64,000 nt of DNA from assembly GCF_014931605.1 (NCBI RefSeq), contig NZ_CP053382.1, forward strand, positions 3,472,001-3,536,000, given 5' to 3'. Source of the DNA: Halomonas sp. MCCC 1A13316. Lineage in GTDB: Bacteria > Pseudomonadota > Gammaproteobacteria > Pseudomonadales > Halomonadaceae. The notes beneath the pieces were generated by a model. That model saw only the letters and a program-made list of their open reading frames with translations, was not told the DNA's origin and made no database searches. Made by a program: the position numbers and the translations under genes. This document shows, one piece after another, positions 8,848-16,879 of the stretch; within the stretch, counting starts at the first letter, position 1, and each line of letters starts with the position of its first letter.

Positions 8848-8896
8848 AAGCCACACCGGGTGCGGCTTGGAGGTGGGCGACGACCCGACGCCCACC
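8848..8896 (-). other. Two further hairpins in the glxR-ttuD gap
   Basis: AAGCC/GGCTT arms at 8848-8852 and 8864-8868 are followed on the minus strand by TTTT. GGTGGGCG/CGCCCACC arms lie at 8872-8879 and 8889-8896. With the terminator at 8796-8815 they form three stem-loops in a row within 101 bases. Confidence 0.45.
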
Positions 8897-8965
8897 AGGA
8901 GGGAAGTATCGGCTCAGCGTCTGCGCGACTGGCAGGCCGCAGGGTGCCTCCTCATCGAGCGCGAA

Positions 8966-9850
8966 TCAGCTGCCCACCTCGTGGTCGGCCAGCGATTCCA
9001 AAGCACGCAGGATCCCGGCGTGATCCCAGTCCTCTCCGCCATGAGCGACGCAGGCCTGGAACAGCTGCTGGGCGTTGGCAGTGCCGGGCAGTGCCAGGTC
9101 GAGGCTGCGCGCGCCTTCAAGCGCCAGGTTGAGATCCTTCTGGTGCAGCTTGATCTTGAAGCCCGGATCGAAGGTACGCTTGATCATGCGCTCACCGTGG
9201 ACGTCGAGGATCTTCGACTGGGCCAGGCCGCCGAGCAGCGATTCGCGCACCTTGGCCACGTCGGCGCCCGCCTTCGAGGCGAACAGCAGGCCTTCGGCCA
9301 CCGCCTCGATGGTCAGTGCAACGACGATCTGGTTGGCCACCTTGCAGGTCTGGCCGGCGCCATGACCGCCGATGTGAGTGATGGTCTTGCCCATCACCTC
9401 GAGGATCGGCTTGGCACGCGAGAAGCCCTCTTCGGTGGCCCCCACCATGATGGTCAGTGCCGCGTTAATGGCGCCGCCCTCACCACCGGAGACCGGCGCA
9501 TCGACGTATTCGCCGCCGGCCTCATGGATGCGCTTGGCGAAGCCCTGGGTGGCAATGGGCGCGATGGAGCTCATGTCGATCACCAAGGTGCCCGGCTTGA
9601 GCCCCTCGGCGACGCCGCCCTCGCCGAACAGCACCTGCTCGACGTCCGGGGTGTCCGGCACCATGGTGATGACCACCTCGGCCTGCTCGGCCACGGCGCG
9701 GGGGCTGTCGAGTTCGGTCATGCCCTTCTCGGCCAGGGTGGCGTCCAGGGTGCCGCGCTTGACGGTGACGAGTTCATGGCCGGCATCCAGCAGATGCCCC
9801 GCCATGGGGCGGCCCATGATGCCAAGGCCAATGAATCCTATCTTGCTCAT
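8966..9850 (-). CDS. glxR: Tartronate semialdehyde reductase (2-hydroxy-3-oxopropionate reductase)
   Basis: 294 residues of the beta-hydroxyacid dehydrogenase family. It reduces tartronate semialdehyde to D-glycerate with NAD(P)H. The N-terminal Rossmann motif is GFIGLGIMGRPMAGHL (residues 5-20). The substrate-binding signature is DAPVSGGEGGA near 117, and the catalytic lysine lies in GAGQTCKVANQI near 165. It follows gcl and hyi and precedes ttuD, so its role is the middle step between carboligase and kinase. AAGGAG precedes the ATG. A structured repeat fills the 217-base gap to hyi. Confidence 0.94.
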   Translation of the reverse strand: MSKIGFIGLGIMGRPMAGHLLDAGHELVTVKRGTLDATLAEKGMTELDSPRAVAEQAEVVITMVPDTPDVEQVLFGEGGVAEGLKPGTLVIDMSSIAPIATQGFAKRIHEAGGEYVDAPVSGGEGGAINAALTIMVGATEEGFSRAKPILEVMGKTITHIGGHGAGQTCKVANQIVVALTIEAVAEGLLFASKAGADVAKVRESLLGGLAQSKILDVHGERMIKRTFDPGFKIKLHQKDLNLALEGARSLDLALPGTANAQQLFQACVAHGGEDWDHAGILRALESLADHEVGS

Positions 9851-9929
9851 GATGCTTCTCCTTTCAGCTTGTCTTTATGCTTTCTGTACTAAGGCACATT
9901 TTCCAGCGGCTGGAGAGATGAGCGCCGGG

Positions 9930-10028
9930 GGCAAGTCGCAGCGAGGTCATTTGCCATGGATGGCAAATGTAGCGCCCAGGGATGGGTTCACAGCGCCCTC
10001 GTGATGGTCCGACACTTCGGGACTTGCC
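9930..10028 (-). repeat. Structured intergenic repeat, copy A
   Basis: Outer arms GGCAAGTC (9930-9937) and GACTTGCC (10021-10028) enclose a CCC/GGG hairpin and a perfect 10-bp stem, CATTTGCCAT/ATGGCAAATG. The same layout with compensatory changes occurs at 14364-14448 and 57856-57957, and half of it at 13411-13447. Spurious reading frames through it share the peptide SAQGWVHSA. It lies between hyi and glxR. Confidence 0.75.
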
Positions 10029-10067
10029 GCTGGGACAGCTCATCGGGCCAGGTGCCTACCGCTCCTC

Positions 10068-10844
10068 TCAGCGGACGCTATCCAGCCAGCCCAGCCCTTC
10101 TTTCGTCGTCGTCTTCGGCTTGTACTCGCAGCCGATCCAGCCGTCGTAGCCCAGCCGGTCGAAATGGGTGAACAGGAACGGGTAGTTGATCTCGCCGCTG
10201 CCCGGCTCGTGGCGCCCGGGGTTGTCGGCCAGCTGCACGTGGGCGATGCGATCCAGGTGCTTCTCGATGGTCGGTGCCAGGTCGCCTTCCATGATCTGCA
10301 TATGATAGATGTCGTACTGCAGCTTGAGGTTGTCGCTGCCGACCTCGTCGAAGATCGCCAGAGCCTGCTCGGTGCGGTTGAGGAAAAAGCCGGGAATGTC
10401 GCGCGTGTTGACCGGCTCGGCCAAAAGCAGGATGCCGGCGGCCTTGAGCTTGCCGGCAGCGTAGCGCAGGTTCTCCACCAGAGTGCGGCGCGCCTGCTCC
10501 AGGCTTACGCCCTGGGGCTGGATGCCGGCCAGGCAGTTGACCTGCTTGCAGCCGAGCACGGTGGCGTAGTCGATAGCCTTGTCGACGCCGGCACGGAACT
10601 CCTCGACACGATCCGGATGACAGGCGATGCCGCGCTCTCCGGCACCCCAGTCGCCGGCCGGCAGGTTGTGCAGCACCTGGGTCAGGCCGTGCTCGTCGAG
10701 AAGCGCCTTGAGTTCAACGGCCGTGTAGTCATAGGGAAAGAGATACTCGACGCCCTTGAAGCCGGCCTCGGCGGCGGCCTTGAAGCGGTCGAGAAAATCC
10801 TCCTCGGTGAACAGCATGCTGAGGTTGGCAGCGAACTTGGGCAT
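10068..10844 (-). CDS. hyi: Hydroxypyruvate isomerase
   Basis: 258 residues with the xylose-isomerase-like TIM barrel. It interconverts hydroxypyruvate and tartronate semialdehyde. Visible family marks are MPKFAANLSMLFTE at the start, GFKGVEYLFPYDY near residue 28, the metal-binding glutamate in LLAEPVNTRDIPGFFL near 140, DIYHMQIMEGDL near 175, and HVQLADNPGRHEPGSGEINY near 205. It starts 77 bases after gcl with GGGAG upstream. The neighbour order gcl-hyi-glxR fixes the assignment. Confidence 0.94.
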   Translation of the reverse strand: MPKFAANLSMLFTEEDFLDRFKAAAEAGFKGVEYLFPYDYTAVELKALLDEHGLTQVLHNLPAGDWGAGERGIACHPDRVEEFRAGVDKAIDYATVLGCKQVNCLAGIQPQGVSLEQARRTLVENLRYAAGKLKAAGILLLAEPVNTRDIPGFFLNRTEQALAIFDEVGSDNLKLQYDIYHMQIMEGDLAPTIEKHLDRIAHVQLADNPGRHEPGSGEINYPFLFTHFDRLGYDGWIGCEYKPKTTTKEGLGWLDSVR

Positions 10845-10921
10845 TTGGGTCTCCCTTTATATGTGTTGTCGATGTATGACGGCGCCGCGCCATCGTCCCC
10901 GCGATGACGCAGCGCAATGTG

Positions 10922-12697
10922 CTACGTGAGAGCCGCGATCGAGGTCGGGGCATCCGCGCTGTTTTCGGCCAGGGCCTCGAACTCGTTGATACCGTCGAGG
11001 TCGGTGCCCATGGCGATGTTGGTCACCCGCTCGAGGATGATTTCCACCACCACCGGCACGCGATATTCGCGCATCAGGGCTTTCGCTTCTTCCAGGGCCG
11101 GCGCGATTTGGTCGGGCTGGGTCACACGCAGCGCCTTGCAGCCGAGCCCTTCCACCACCGAGACGTGATCGACGCCGTAGTCGTTGATCTCGGGGCAGTT
11201 GACGTTCTCGAACGAGAGCTGCACGCAGTAGTCCATGTCGAAACCGCGCTGGGCCTGGCGGATCAGCCCCAGGTAGGAGTTGTTCACCAGCACGTGGATG
11301 TAAGGCAGCTTGAACTGGGCGCCGGCAGCGAGCTCCTCGACCATGAACTGGAAGTCGTAGTCGCCGGAGAGCGCCACCACTTCGGCCTCCGGGTCGGCCT
11401 TGCATACACCCAGCGCGGCGGGAATGGTCCAGCCCAGCGGGCCCGCCTGGCCACAGTTGATCCAGTGGCGCGGCTTGTAGACATGCAGGAACTGGGCGCC
11501 GGCGATCTGCGACAGGCCGATGGTGCTGACGTAGCGGGTGTTCTTGCCGAAGACCTTGTTCATCTCCTCGTAGACCCGCTGCGGCTTGACCGGCACCTCG
11601 TCGAAGTGGGTCTTGCGCAGCAGGGTGCGCTTGCGCTCCTGGCAGGACTCGGCCCAGGCGCTGCGATCCTTGAGTGTGCCCGCCGCCTTCCGCTCGCGAG
11701 CGATCTCGACGAACAGCTCGAGCGCCGCCTTGGCGTCGGAGACGATGCCGTAGTCGGGGCCGAAGATACGCCCGATCTGGGTCGGCTCGATGTCGACGTG
11801 GACGAATTTCCGCCCCTTGGTGTAGGTCTCGAGGTTGCCCGTGTGGCGGTTGGCCCAGCGATTGCCGATACCCATCACGAAGTCGGACTTGAGCATCGTG
11901 GCGTTGCCATAGCGATGCGAGGTTTGCAGCCCCACCATACCGGCCATCAGCGGATGGTCGTCGGCGATACTGCCCCAACCCATAAGCGTAGGGATGACCG
12001 GCACGCCGGTGAGCTCGGCGAACTCGACCAGCAGCTCGCTGGCATCGGCGTTGACGATGCCGCCGCCGGCAACCAGCAACGGGCGCTCGGCCTCGTCGAG
12101 CATGGCCATGGCCTTCTCGACCTGAGCGCGTGAGGCGCTGGGCTTGTAGGCCGGCAGCGGCTCGTAGGTGTCTGGGTCGAATTCGATCTCGCTCAACTGC
12201 ACGTCGATCGGCAGGTCGATCAGCACCGGGCCGGGGCGCGAAGAGCGCATCAGCTGGAAAGCCTGCTGGAAAGCGCGCGGCACCTGAGCCGGCTCCAGCA
12301 CGGTGACCGCCCACTTGGTCACCGGCCCGGCGATGGCCTGGATGTCGACCGCCTGGAAATCCTCCTTGTGCAGCTTGGCACGCGGCGCCTGGCCGGTGAT
12401 GCACAAGATCGGGATGGAATCCGCGCTGGCCGAGTAGAGCCCGGTGATCATATCGGTGCCGGCAGGGCCGGAGGTGCCGATGCACACGCCGATATTGCCG
12501 GCCTTGGTACGGGTATAGCCCTCGGCCATGTGCGACGCCCCTTCGACGTGGCGGGCCAGCACGTGATCGACACCGCCGATCTTGCGCAGGGCGGCATAGA
12601 ACGGATTGATGGCGGCACCGGGCACGCCGAAGGCGATATCGATGCCTTCCTTGCGAAGCACGTGTACGGCGGCCTCTGCTGCGGTCATTCGAGCCAT
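10922..12697 (-). CDS. gcl: Glyoxylate carboligase (tartronate semialdehyde synthase)
   Basis: 591 residues of the ThDP-dependent acetolactate synthase family. It joins two glyoxylates to tartronate semialdehyde plus CO2. The glutamate that activates ThDP in most relatives is replaced by valine: [14 protein letters not shown] puts Val at residue 51, the diagnostic change of Gcl. The ThDP/Mg site is [12 protein letters not shown] with NN following near residue 470. The ATG at 12697 was chosen because GGGAGGAA lies just upstream and [11 protein letters not shown] is the usual Gcl start. It heads the hyi-glxR-ttuD-pyk series and is the sink for glyoxylate from AllA and glycolate oxidase in this window. 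Confidence 0.96.
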   Translation of the reverse strand: MARMTAAEAAVHVLRKEGIDIAFGVPGAAINPFYAALRKIGGVDHVLARHVEGASHMAEGYTRTKAGNIGVCIGTSGPAGTDMITGLYSASADSIPILCITGQAPRAKLHKEDFQAVDIQAIAGPVTKWAVTVLEPAQVPRAFQQAFQLMRSSRPGPVLIDLPIDVQLSEIEFDPDTYEPLPAYKPSASRAQVEKAMAMLDEAERPLLVAGGGIVNADASELLVEFAELTGVPVIPTLMGWGSIADDHPLMAGMVGLQTSHRYGNATMLKSDFVMGIGNRWANRHTGNLETYTKGRKFVHVDIEPTQIGRIFGPDYGIVSDAKAALELFVEIARERKAAGTLKDRSAWAESCQERKRTLLRKTHFDEVPVKPQRVYEEMNKVFGKNTRYVSTIGLSQIAGAQFLHVYKPRHWINCGQAGPLGWTIPAALGVCKADPEAEVVALSGDYDFQFMVEELAAGAQFKLPYIHVLVNNSYLGLIRQAQRGFDMDYCVQLSFENVNCPEINDYGVDHVSVVEGLGCKALRVTQPDQIAPALEEAKALMREYRVPVVVEIILERVTNIAMGTDLDGINEFEALAENSADAPTSIAALT

Positions 12698-12732
12698 GAC
12701 GGTTCCTCCCGTGAGTGGCGACCAGATTGTTT

Positions 12733-12805
12733 TTGGAAAATATTTCTGTATAACGAGATTAGGAGTCGACACGCGTTGCGTCAATGTTTATGGAAAATAT
12801 TTTCA
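12733..12805. promoter_or_regulatory. Paired GGAAAATATTT sites in the gcl promoter
   Basis: GGAAAATATTT occurs exactly at 12735-12745 and 12792-12802. The second sits in the perfect palindrome GAAAATATTTTC (12793-12804). The AT-rich stretch is the only promoter region for gcl. The form recalls operators of IclR-type regulators such as AllR, an inference; no IclR gene is present here. Confidence 0.5.
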
Positions 12806-12820
12806 AAAAAAATTTTAGGC

Positions 12821-12854
12821 AAAAAAAACCCAGGCAGAATCGGCTGCCTGGGTT
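12821..12854 (-). terminator. Intrinsic terminator after allA
   Basis: On the minus strand AACCCAGGCAG, a 6-base loop and CTGCCTGGGTT form an 11-bp stem followed by TTTTTTTT. It lies 16 bases after the allA stop and isolates the allE-allA unit from gcl. Confidence 0.9.
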
Positions 12855-12869
12855 CTTCGTTCACAAGGC

Positions 12870-13355
12870 TCAAAGCGTAATGCGTAGCGCCAGCGGGTAC
12901 TCGTCGCAGTTGTTGCCTTCACCGCCGCGGTCGACGACCAGGAACTCCCCTTCACGCTCCAGCACCGACTGGATGGCGTGCCAGGTGCCGGCGCGGTAGT
13001 TGACGCCCTGGCGGCCGTCGGTGACGAAGGCGCGCACTTCCGCCGGGTCGATGCCGTCACCGGGCGGTGCGACCACGATCACGAAGCGCTCCTCGTGCAG
13101 CGGCATGAAGGCCTGGCTGCCCTGGGGGTGGCGCTCGAGGAAGTCGAGCTCCAGCGGGATCGAGACCGGCTGGCTGACGAAGATGCTGATCAGCGCCCTC
13201 GCCTGCTCGCCCAGGGTCTCGACCTTGGCCAGGTCGTGGTAGCGCCGGGTGCGTCCGGCGTTGATGTGAAAGTAATCCGCCGTACGCGTATCGATGACGT
13301 CACCGAACGGCGCGAAGGCCTCCGGCGTCAGCGGCTCGGCTTTGAGTTCCAGCAT
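12870..13355 (-). CDS. allA: Ureidoglycolate lyase
   Basis: 161 residues, matching AllA length and motifs. It cleaves ureidoglycolate to glyoxylate and urea. Marks are LTPEAFAPFGDVID near residue 8, ISIFVSQP near 56, LEFLERHP-like LDFLERHPQGSQAFMPL near 70, and the C-terminal RAGTWHAIQSVLEREGEFLVVDR. It follows allE after 100 bases that include a half copy of the intergenic repeat, and a strong terminator follows. The glyoxylate made here feeds gcl next door. Confidence 0.94.
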   Translation of the reverse strand: MLELKAEPLTPEAFAPFGDVIDTRTADYFHINAGRTRRYHDLAKVETLGEQARALISIFVSQPVSIPLELDFLERHPQGSQAFMPLHEERFVIVVAPPGDGIDPAEVRAFVTDGRQGVNYRAGTWHAIQSVLEREGEFLVVDRGGEGNNCDEYPLALRITL

Positions 13356-13410
13356 GTTAGCCCCTCGAATTCAGTCGGCAGTTAGCCCGTATCGCCGGGG
13401 CTGTTCCGGC

Positions 13411-13447
13411 GGCAGGCCCCGAAGTGTCGGACCATCGCGGAGGCGCT
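13411..13447 (+). repeat. Half copy of the structured intergenic repeat (copy D)
   Basis: GGCAGG...CCCCGAAGTGTCGGACCATC...GGAGGCGCT matches the left arm and spacer of copy A and stops before the hairpins. It lies between allA and allE and looks like a truncated remnant. Confidence 0.6.
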
Positions 13448-13455
13448 TTGCCCTT

Positions 13456-14289
13456 TCAGCGAGCACCCAAACGCAGCGCCGCGTGGCGGTTCACGTCTTT
13501 ATAGAGTAAATAGCGGAACGGCCCCGGGCCGCCGGCATAGCAAGCCTGCGGGCAGAAAGCGCGCAGCCACATGAAATCCCCCGCCTCGACCTCCACCCAG
13601 TCCTGGTTGAGGTGATAGACCGCCTTGCCCTCGAGCACGTAGAGGCCGTGCTCCATGACGTGGGTCTCGTCGAAAGGAATCACCGCGCCGGGCTGGAAGG
13701 TGACGATGTTGACGTGCATGTCGTGGCGCACATCGGCCGGGTCGACGAAGCGCGTGGTGGCCCAGCGCCCCTCGGTGCCGGGCATCGGGTTGGGCTCGAG
13801 ATCGTTCTCGTTGACCACGAAAGCCTGAGGCACCTCGATGCCCTCGACGTATTCGTAGGCCTTGCGCACCCAGTGGAAACGCACCGGCGCATTGGACTCG
13901 TTGCGTAGCTGCCAGTGACAGCCTGGCGGCAGGAAGGCGTAGCCGCCCGGTGTCATCTCGTGGCGTTCGCCGGCGATGATCAGCGTCATCTCGCCCTCGA
14001 CCACGAACAGCACGCCTTCGGCGGCGGGGTCGAGCTCGGGACGCTCGCTGCCGCCGCCCGGGCTCACTTCCATGATGTATTGCGAGAAGGTCTCGGCGAA
14101 ACCGGAGAGTGGGCGCGCCAGCACCCATAGTCGGGTCGCCTCCCAGAACGGCAGGTTACTGGTCACGATGTCGCCCATCACGCCCTTGGGTATGAAGGCG
14201 TAGGCTTCGGTGAACACCGCCCGATCGGAGAGCAGCTGGGTCTGGGGCGGATGCCCGCCGTGTGGGGCGTAATAGGTACGTTGACTCAT
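13456..14289 (-). CDS. allE: (S)-ureidoglycine aminohydrolase, bicupin
   Basis: 277 residues containing two cupin domains. The family (AllE/UglY) releases ammonia from (S)-ureidoglycine to give (S)-ureidoglycolate. The first cupin carries EGEMTLIIAGERHEMTPGGYAFLPPG near residue 105. The second has the metal-binding pattern FDETHVMEHGLYVLEGKAVYHLNQDWVEVEAGDFMWL near 205-240. The ATG at 14289 has AGGA upstream; the open frame extends further only through an intergenic repeat. It lies between puuE and allA, so it supplies the AllA substrate. Confidence 0.93.
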   Translation of the reverse strand: MSQRTYYAPHGGHPPQTQLLSDRAVFTEAYAFIPKGVMGDIVTSNLPFWEATRLWVLARPLSGFAETFSQYIMEVSPGGGSERPELDPAAEGVLFVVEGEMTLIIAGERHEMTPGGYAFLPPGCHWQLRNESNAPVRFHWVRKAYEYVEGIEVPQAFVVNENDLEPNPMPGTEGRWATTRFVDPADVRHDMHVNIVTFQPGAVIPFDETHVMEHGLYVLEGKAVYHLNQDWVEVEAGDFMWLRAFCPQACYAGGPGPFRYLLYKDVNRHAALRLGAR

Positions 14290-14363
14290 GGATTGTCCTG
14301 AAAGAATGCCGAAGATAGCGCTCAGGCTATCATGGCGGTTGCGTCTCTCGGGGCTGATCCGTC

Positions 14364-14448
14364 GACAGGCCTTCGAGGAGGCGCTGTGAACCCATCCCTG
14401 GGCGCTACCTTCGCCTTCCATGGCGAAGGACCTCCTCTTTAGCCTGTC
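14364..14448 (+). repeat. Structured intergenic repeat, copy B
   Basis: Outer arms GACAGGC (14364-14370) and GCCTGTC (14442-14448) enclose CCC/GGG and the stem CCTTCGCC/GGCGAAGG. The stem bases differ from copy A on both sides so that pairing is kept. The spacer between the outer arm and the GAGGCGCTGTGAA core is shortened. It lies between puuE and allE. Confidence 0.75.
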
Positions 14449-14497
14449 CCCGGCGCCCCCGCGTGCAGTAGCTAGGCTGCTCTGCCTAGGTTCTACG

Positions 14498-15430
14498 TCA
14501 GCGTCCAGGCGCCGGATGGTGTTCCATCCAGTGCTTGGCGATATCCACACGCCGCGTCACCCAGACCCGATCGTGTGCCTCGATATGGTCGAGGAAACGC
14601 TGCAGGGCGCGAAAACGGCCGGGGCGGCCAAGCAACCGGCAGTGCATGCCCACCGAGAGCATCTTGGGTGATTCATCTCCCTCAGCGTAGAGCACGTCGA
14701 AGGCGTCACGCAGGTAGGCGAAGAAGTGATCGGCGGTATTGAAGCCTTGAGGCGCGGCGAAGCGCATGTCATTGCTGTCCAGGGTATAGGGCACGATCAG
14801 GTGGTCATGCTCGATGCCCTGGCTATCGGCTTCTCGGGTCCAGAACGGCAGGTCGTCGCCGTAGTAGTCGCTGTCATAGAGGAAGCCGCCCTCGTCGAGT
14901 ACCAGCCGGCGGGTGTTTGGGCTGTCGCGGCCGGTGTACCATCCCTGCGGCTTCTCACCGTAGAGACGCTGGAATATTTCCATGGCGCGATGAAGATGCT
15001 CGCGCTCGACGTGTTCCGGCACTTCCTGGTAGTGAATCCAGCGGTAGCCGTGGCAGGCGATCTCGTGGCCCAGCTCCTTGAATGCCTGGGCCACCTCGGG
15101 ATGGCGCTCCAGCGCCATGGCCACGCCGAACACCGTCAATGGCAGGCTGCGGCGCTCGAATTCGCGCAGGATTCGCCAGACGCCGGCTCGCGAACCGTAC
15201 TCGTAGATCGACTCCATGCTGAGATGGCGGTCGGGAAAGGCTGGGGCACCAATGATCTCGGAGAGGAACTGCTCGGAGCCTGCATCGCCATGCAGCACGC
15301 AGTTCTCTCCTCCCTCTTCGTAATTGAGCACGAACTGTACGGCGATTTTTGCTCGTCCCGGCCAATTGGCATGAGGGGGATTGCGGCCATAGCCGACGAG
15401 ATCACGGGGGTAGTCAGGGCCAACGCTCAT
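14498..15430 (-). CDS. puuE: Allantoinase, polysaccharide-deacetylase type (PuuE)
   Basis: 310 residues of the NodB/polysaccharide deacetylase fold. PuuE hydrolyses allantoin to allantoate without the metal centre of classical allantoinase. Marks are DLVGYGRNPPHANWPGRAKIAVQFVLNYEEGGE (residues 10-42), SIYEYGSRAGVWRILREF near 75, GHEIACHGYRWIHYQ near 130 and GWYTGRDSPNTRRLV near 170. The ATG at 15430 has AGGAAGGA at good spacing. An AATTGTATACAATT palindrome lies 65-78 bases upstream in the shared control region with hpxA. Confidence 0.93.
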   Translation of the reverse strand: MSVGPDYPRDLVGYGRNPPHANWPGRAKIAVQFVLNYEEGGENCVLHGDAGSEQFLSEIIGAPAFPDRHLSMESIYEYGSRAGVWRILREFERRSLPLTVFGVAMALERHPEVAQAFKELGHEIACHGYRWIHYQEVPEHVEREHLHRAMEIFQRLYGEKPQGWYTGRDSPNTRRLVLDEGGFLYDSDYYGDDLPFWTREADSQGIEHDHLIVPYTLDSNDMRFAAPQGFNTADHFFAYLRDAFDVLYAEGDESPKMLSVGMHCRLLGRPGRFRALQRFLDHIEAHDRVWVTRRVDIAKHWMEHHPAPGR

Positions 15431-15494
15431 GAGTCCTTCCTCTTGTTCTCTACTGCCTTTGCGGATACAAGCCTCGCCGGCTTTGCTCAACACA

Positions 15495-15508
15495 AATTGT
15501 ATACAATT
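15495..15508. promoter_or_regulatory. TGTATACA operator 1 in the puuE/hpxA region
   Basis: AATTGTATACAATT is a perfect 14-base palindrome 65 bases before puuE. It is the longest symmetric copy of the motif. Confidence 0.65.
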
Positions 15509-15655
15509 ATCAAAATAATATGTATCCATTAAAACTGCAACCAGGTGCCGTCAACTCTCATCACGCCACACCAAACCAGCGTAGACGCTATATCCGACCG
15601 GCAAGTCTCGTTTCATTCTTCAGCTAGCAAGCCAGAGATGCGTTACACACCCCTC

Positions 15656-15667
15656 TTTGTATACAAA
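15656..15667. promoter_or_regulatory. TGTATACA operator 2 in the puuE/hpxA region
   Basis: TTTGTATACAAA is a perfect 12-base palindrome. Confidence 0.6.
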
Positions 15668-15762
15668 AATTACAGCGATTTGCAACCATGTTTTTGGAAG
15701 GCTCGTGCACTTGCCCACTTTCCTTTCAGCTCATGATGGCGCCAGAGCGTGAATAGCATCAA

Positions 15763-15776
15763 AAGTGTATACAATT
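15763..15776. promoter_or_regulatory. TGTATACA operator 3 in the puuE/hpxA region
   Basis: AAGTGTATACAATT has the full TGTATACA core and one imperfect arm. Confidence 0.55.
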
Positions 15777-15950
15777 CTCCTAAGAGATAGTCGCCAATCA
15801 AGCTTTATTTGCGCTGAATACGACTTAAGTATAGACGCTGAAAAATCCCACTCTTCTGCATTTCTATTAACAACTCTTTGTTTATTAACGTATTTATTCG
15901 AATTCCCCAGACGAAGTGAAATGCTTGCGCTCAATGCTTGCAACGCCTAT

Positions 15951-15962
15951 TTTGTGTACAAA
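15951..15962. promoter_or_regulatory. TGTATACA operator variant before hpxA
   Basis: TTTGTGTACAAA keeps the TTTGT/ACAAA arms with one central change. It ends 39 bases before the hpxA ATG, where a repressor would block transcription start. Confidence 0.5.
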
Positions 15963-16001
15963 GACATTTTTTATTGTTCACAAGAAAACTTCGGAGCTCG
16001 C

Positions 16002-16748
16002 ATGCGCCTACGCATCATCAATCCCAACACCACGGTCGCGATGACCCACAAGATCGGCGAAGCGGCACGCCGCGTGGCGACTAGCGACACGACCATCGTG
16101 GCGACACAGCCGGCCGACGGCCCGGTATCGATCGAGAGCCACTTCGACGAAGCCATCAGCGCGGTGGGCGTGGTGGAGGAAGTGCTGGCCGGAGAGAAGG
16201 AGGCTACCGACGCCTACGTGATTGCCTGCTTCGGCGATCCGGGGCTGCTGGCGGCTCGCGAGCTCACCCGAGCGCCGGTCATCGGCATCGCCGAGGCAGC
16301 CTTTCACGCCGCTACTCTGATCAGCACCCGATTTTCGGTGGTCACCACCCTCTCGCGCACCGCCATCATCGCCGAGCACCTGCTGGAGCAGTACGGTTTC
16401 CGCCATCACTGCCGTCGGATACGTGCCGCCGAAATTCCTGTGCTCGATCTGGAGGAGAACGGCTCGGCGGCGCTTTCACGAATCGTCGAAGAGTGCCGCC
16501 GGGCGCGCGACGAAGATGGCATCGGCGCCATCGTGCTGGGCTGCGGCGGCATGGCCGACCTGACCGACACAATTTCCCGCGAGGTTGGCCTGCCGGTGAT
16601 CGAGGGCGTCACGGCCGCGGTCAAGCTGGCCGAGGCCCTTGTCGGCCTGGGGCTCGGCACCAGCAAGCATGGCGACCTGGCGTTCCCGCGCCCCAAAGCC
16701 TTCAACGGACGCTTCGAGAGGTACTCGAACCTCACACCTGAGCACTGA
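16002..16748 (+). CDS. hpxA: Allantoin racemase (Asp/Glu/hydantoin racemase family)
   Basis: 248 residues. It interconverts allantoin enantiomers so that the allantoinase can use all of the pool. The N-terminus MRLRIINPNTTVAM is typical. The two catalytic cysteines are in VIACFGDPGL near residue 79 and IVLGCGGMADL near 183. The short upstream element CGGAG lies 8 bases before the ATG. It is divergent from puuE and precedes two NCS1 permeases, consistent with uptake and breakdown of a ureide or purine. Confidence 0.9.
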   Translation: MRLRIINPNTTVAMTHKIGEAARRVATSDTTIVATQPADGPVSIESHFDEAISAVGVVEEVLAGEKEATDAYVIACFGDPGLLAARELTRAPVIGIAEAAFHAATLISTRFSVVTTLSRTAIIAEHLLEQYGFRHHCRRIRAAEIPVLDLEENGSAALSRIVEECRRARDEDGIGAIVLGCGGMADLTDTISREVGLPVIEGVTAAVKLAEALVGLGLGTSKHGDLAFPRPKAFNGRFERYSNLTPEH

Positions 16749-16879
16749 GACTTCCTGACCGGCAAAGACACGCATAACGACACTCTTAAAAACATGCCTT
16801 GAGCACGTCTCGCCACAAAGCCCGAGAGCAGCATCGGGCACAACCACAACATAGAGCAACGACTTGCGAGGATAGACCC

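Larger units (their letters stand above)
15431..16001. promoter_or_regulatory. AT-rich divergent control region, puuE/hpxA
   Basis: 571 bases with no convincing gene and much lower G+C than its surroundings. Reading frames of 63 and 70 codons inside it have no recognisable features. It holds four copies or variants of the TTGTATACAA palindrome, listed separately, and is the densest regulatory stretch of the window. Confidence 0.7.

Noticed and set aside
7441..8895. N-terminal extension of pyk giving a 980-residue protein
   Set aside because: The extension lies within ttuD in another frame and is low-complexity Arg/Gly; pyk has a normal start at 7440.
9956..10171. Short proteins sharing SAQGWVHSA at three places
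   Set aside because: They are chance reading frames through the structured intergenic repeat, not a protein family.
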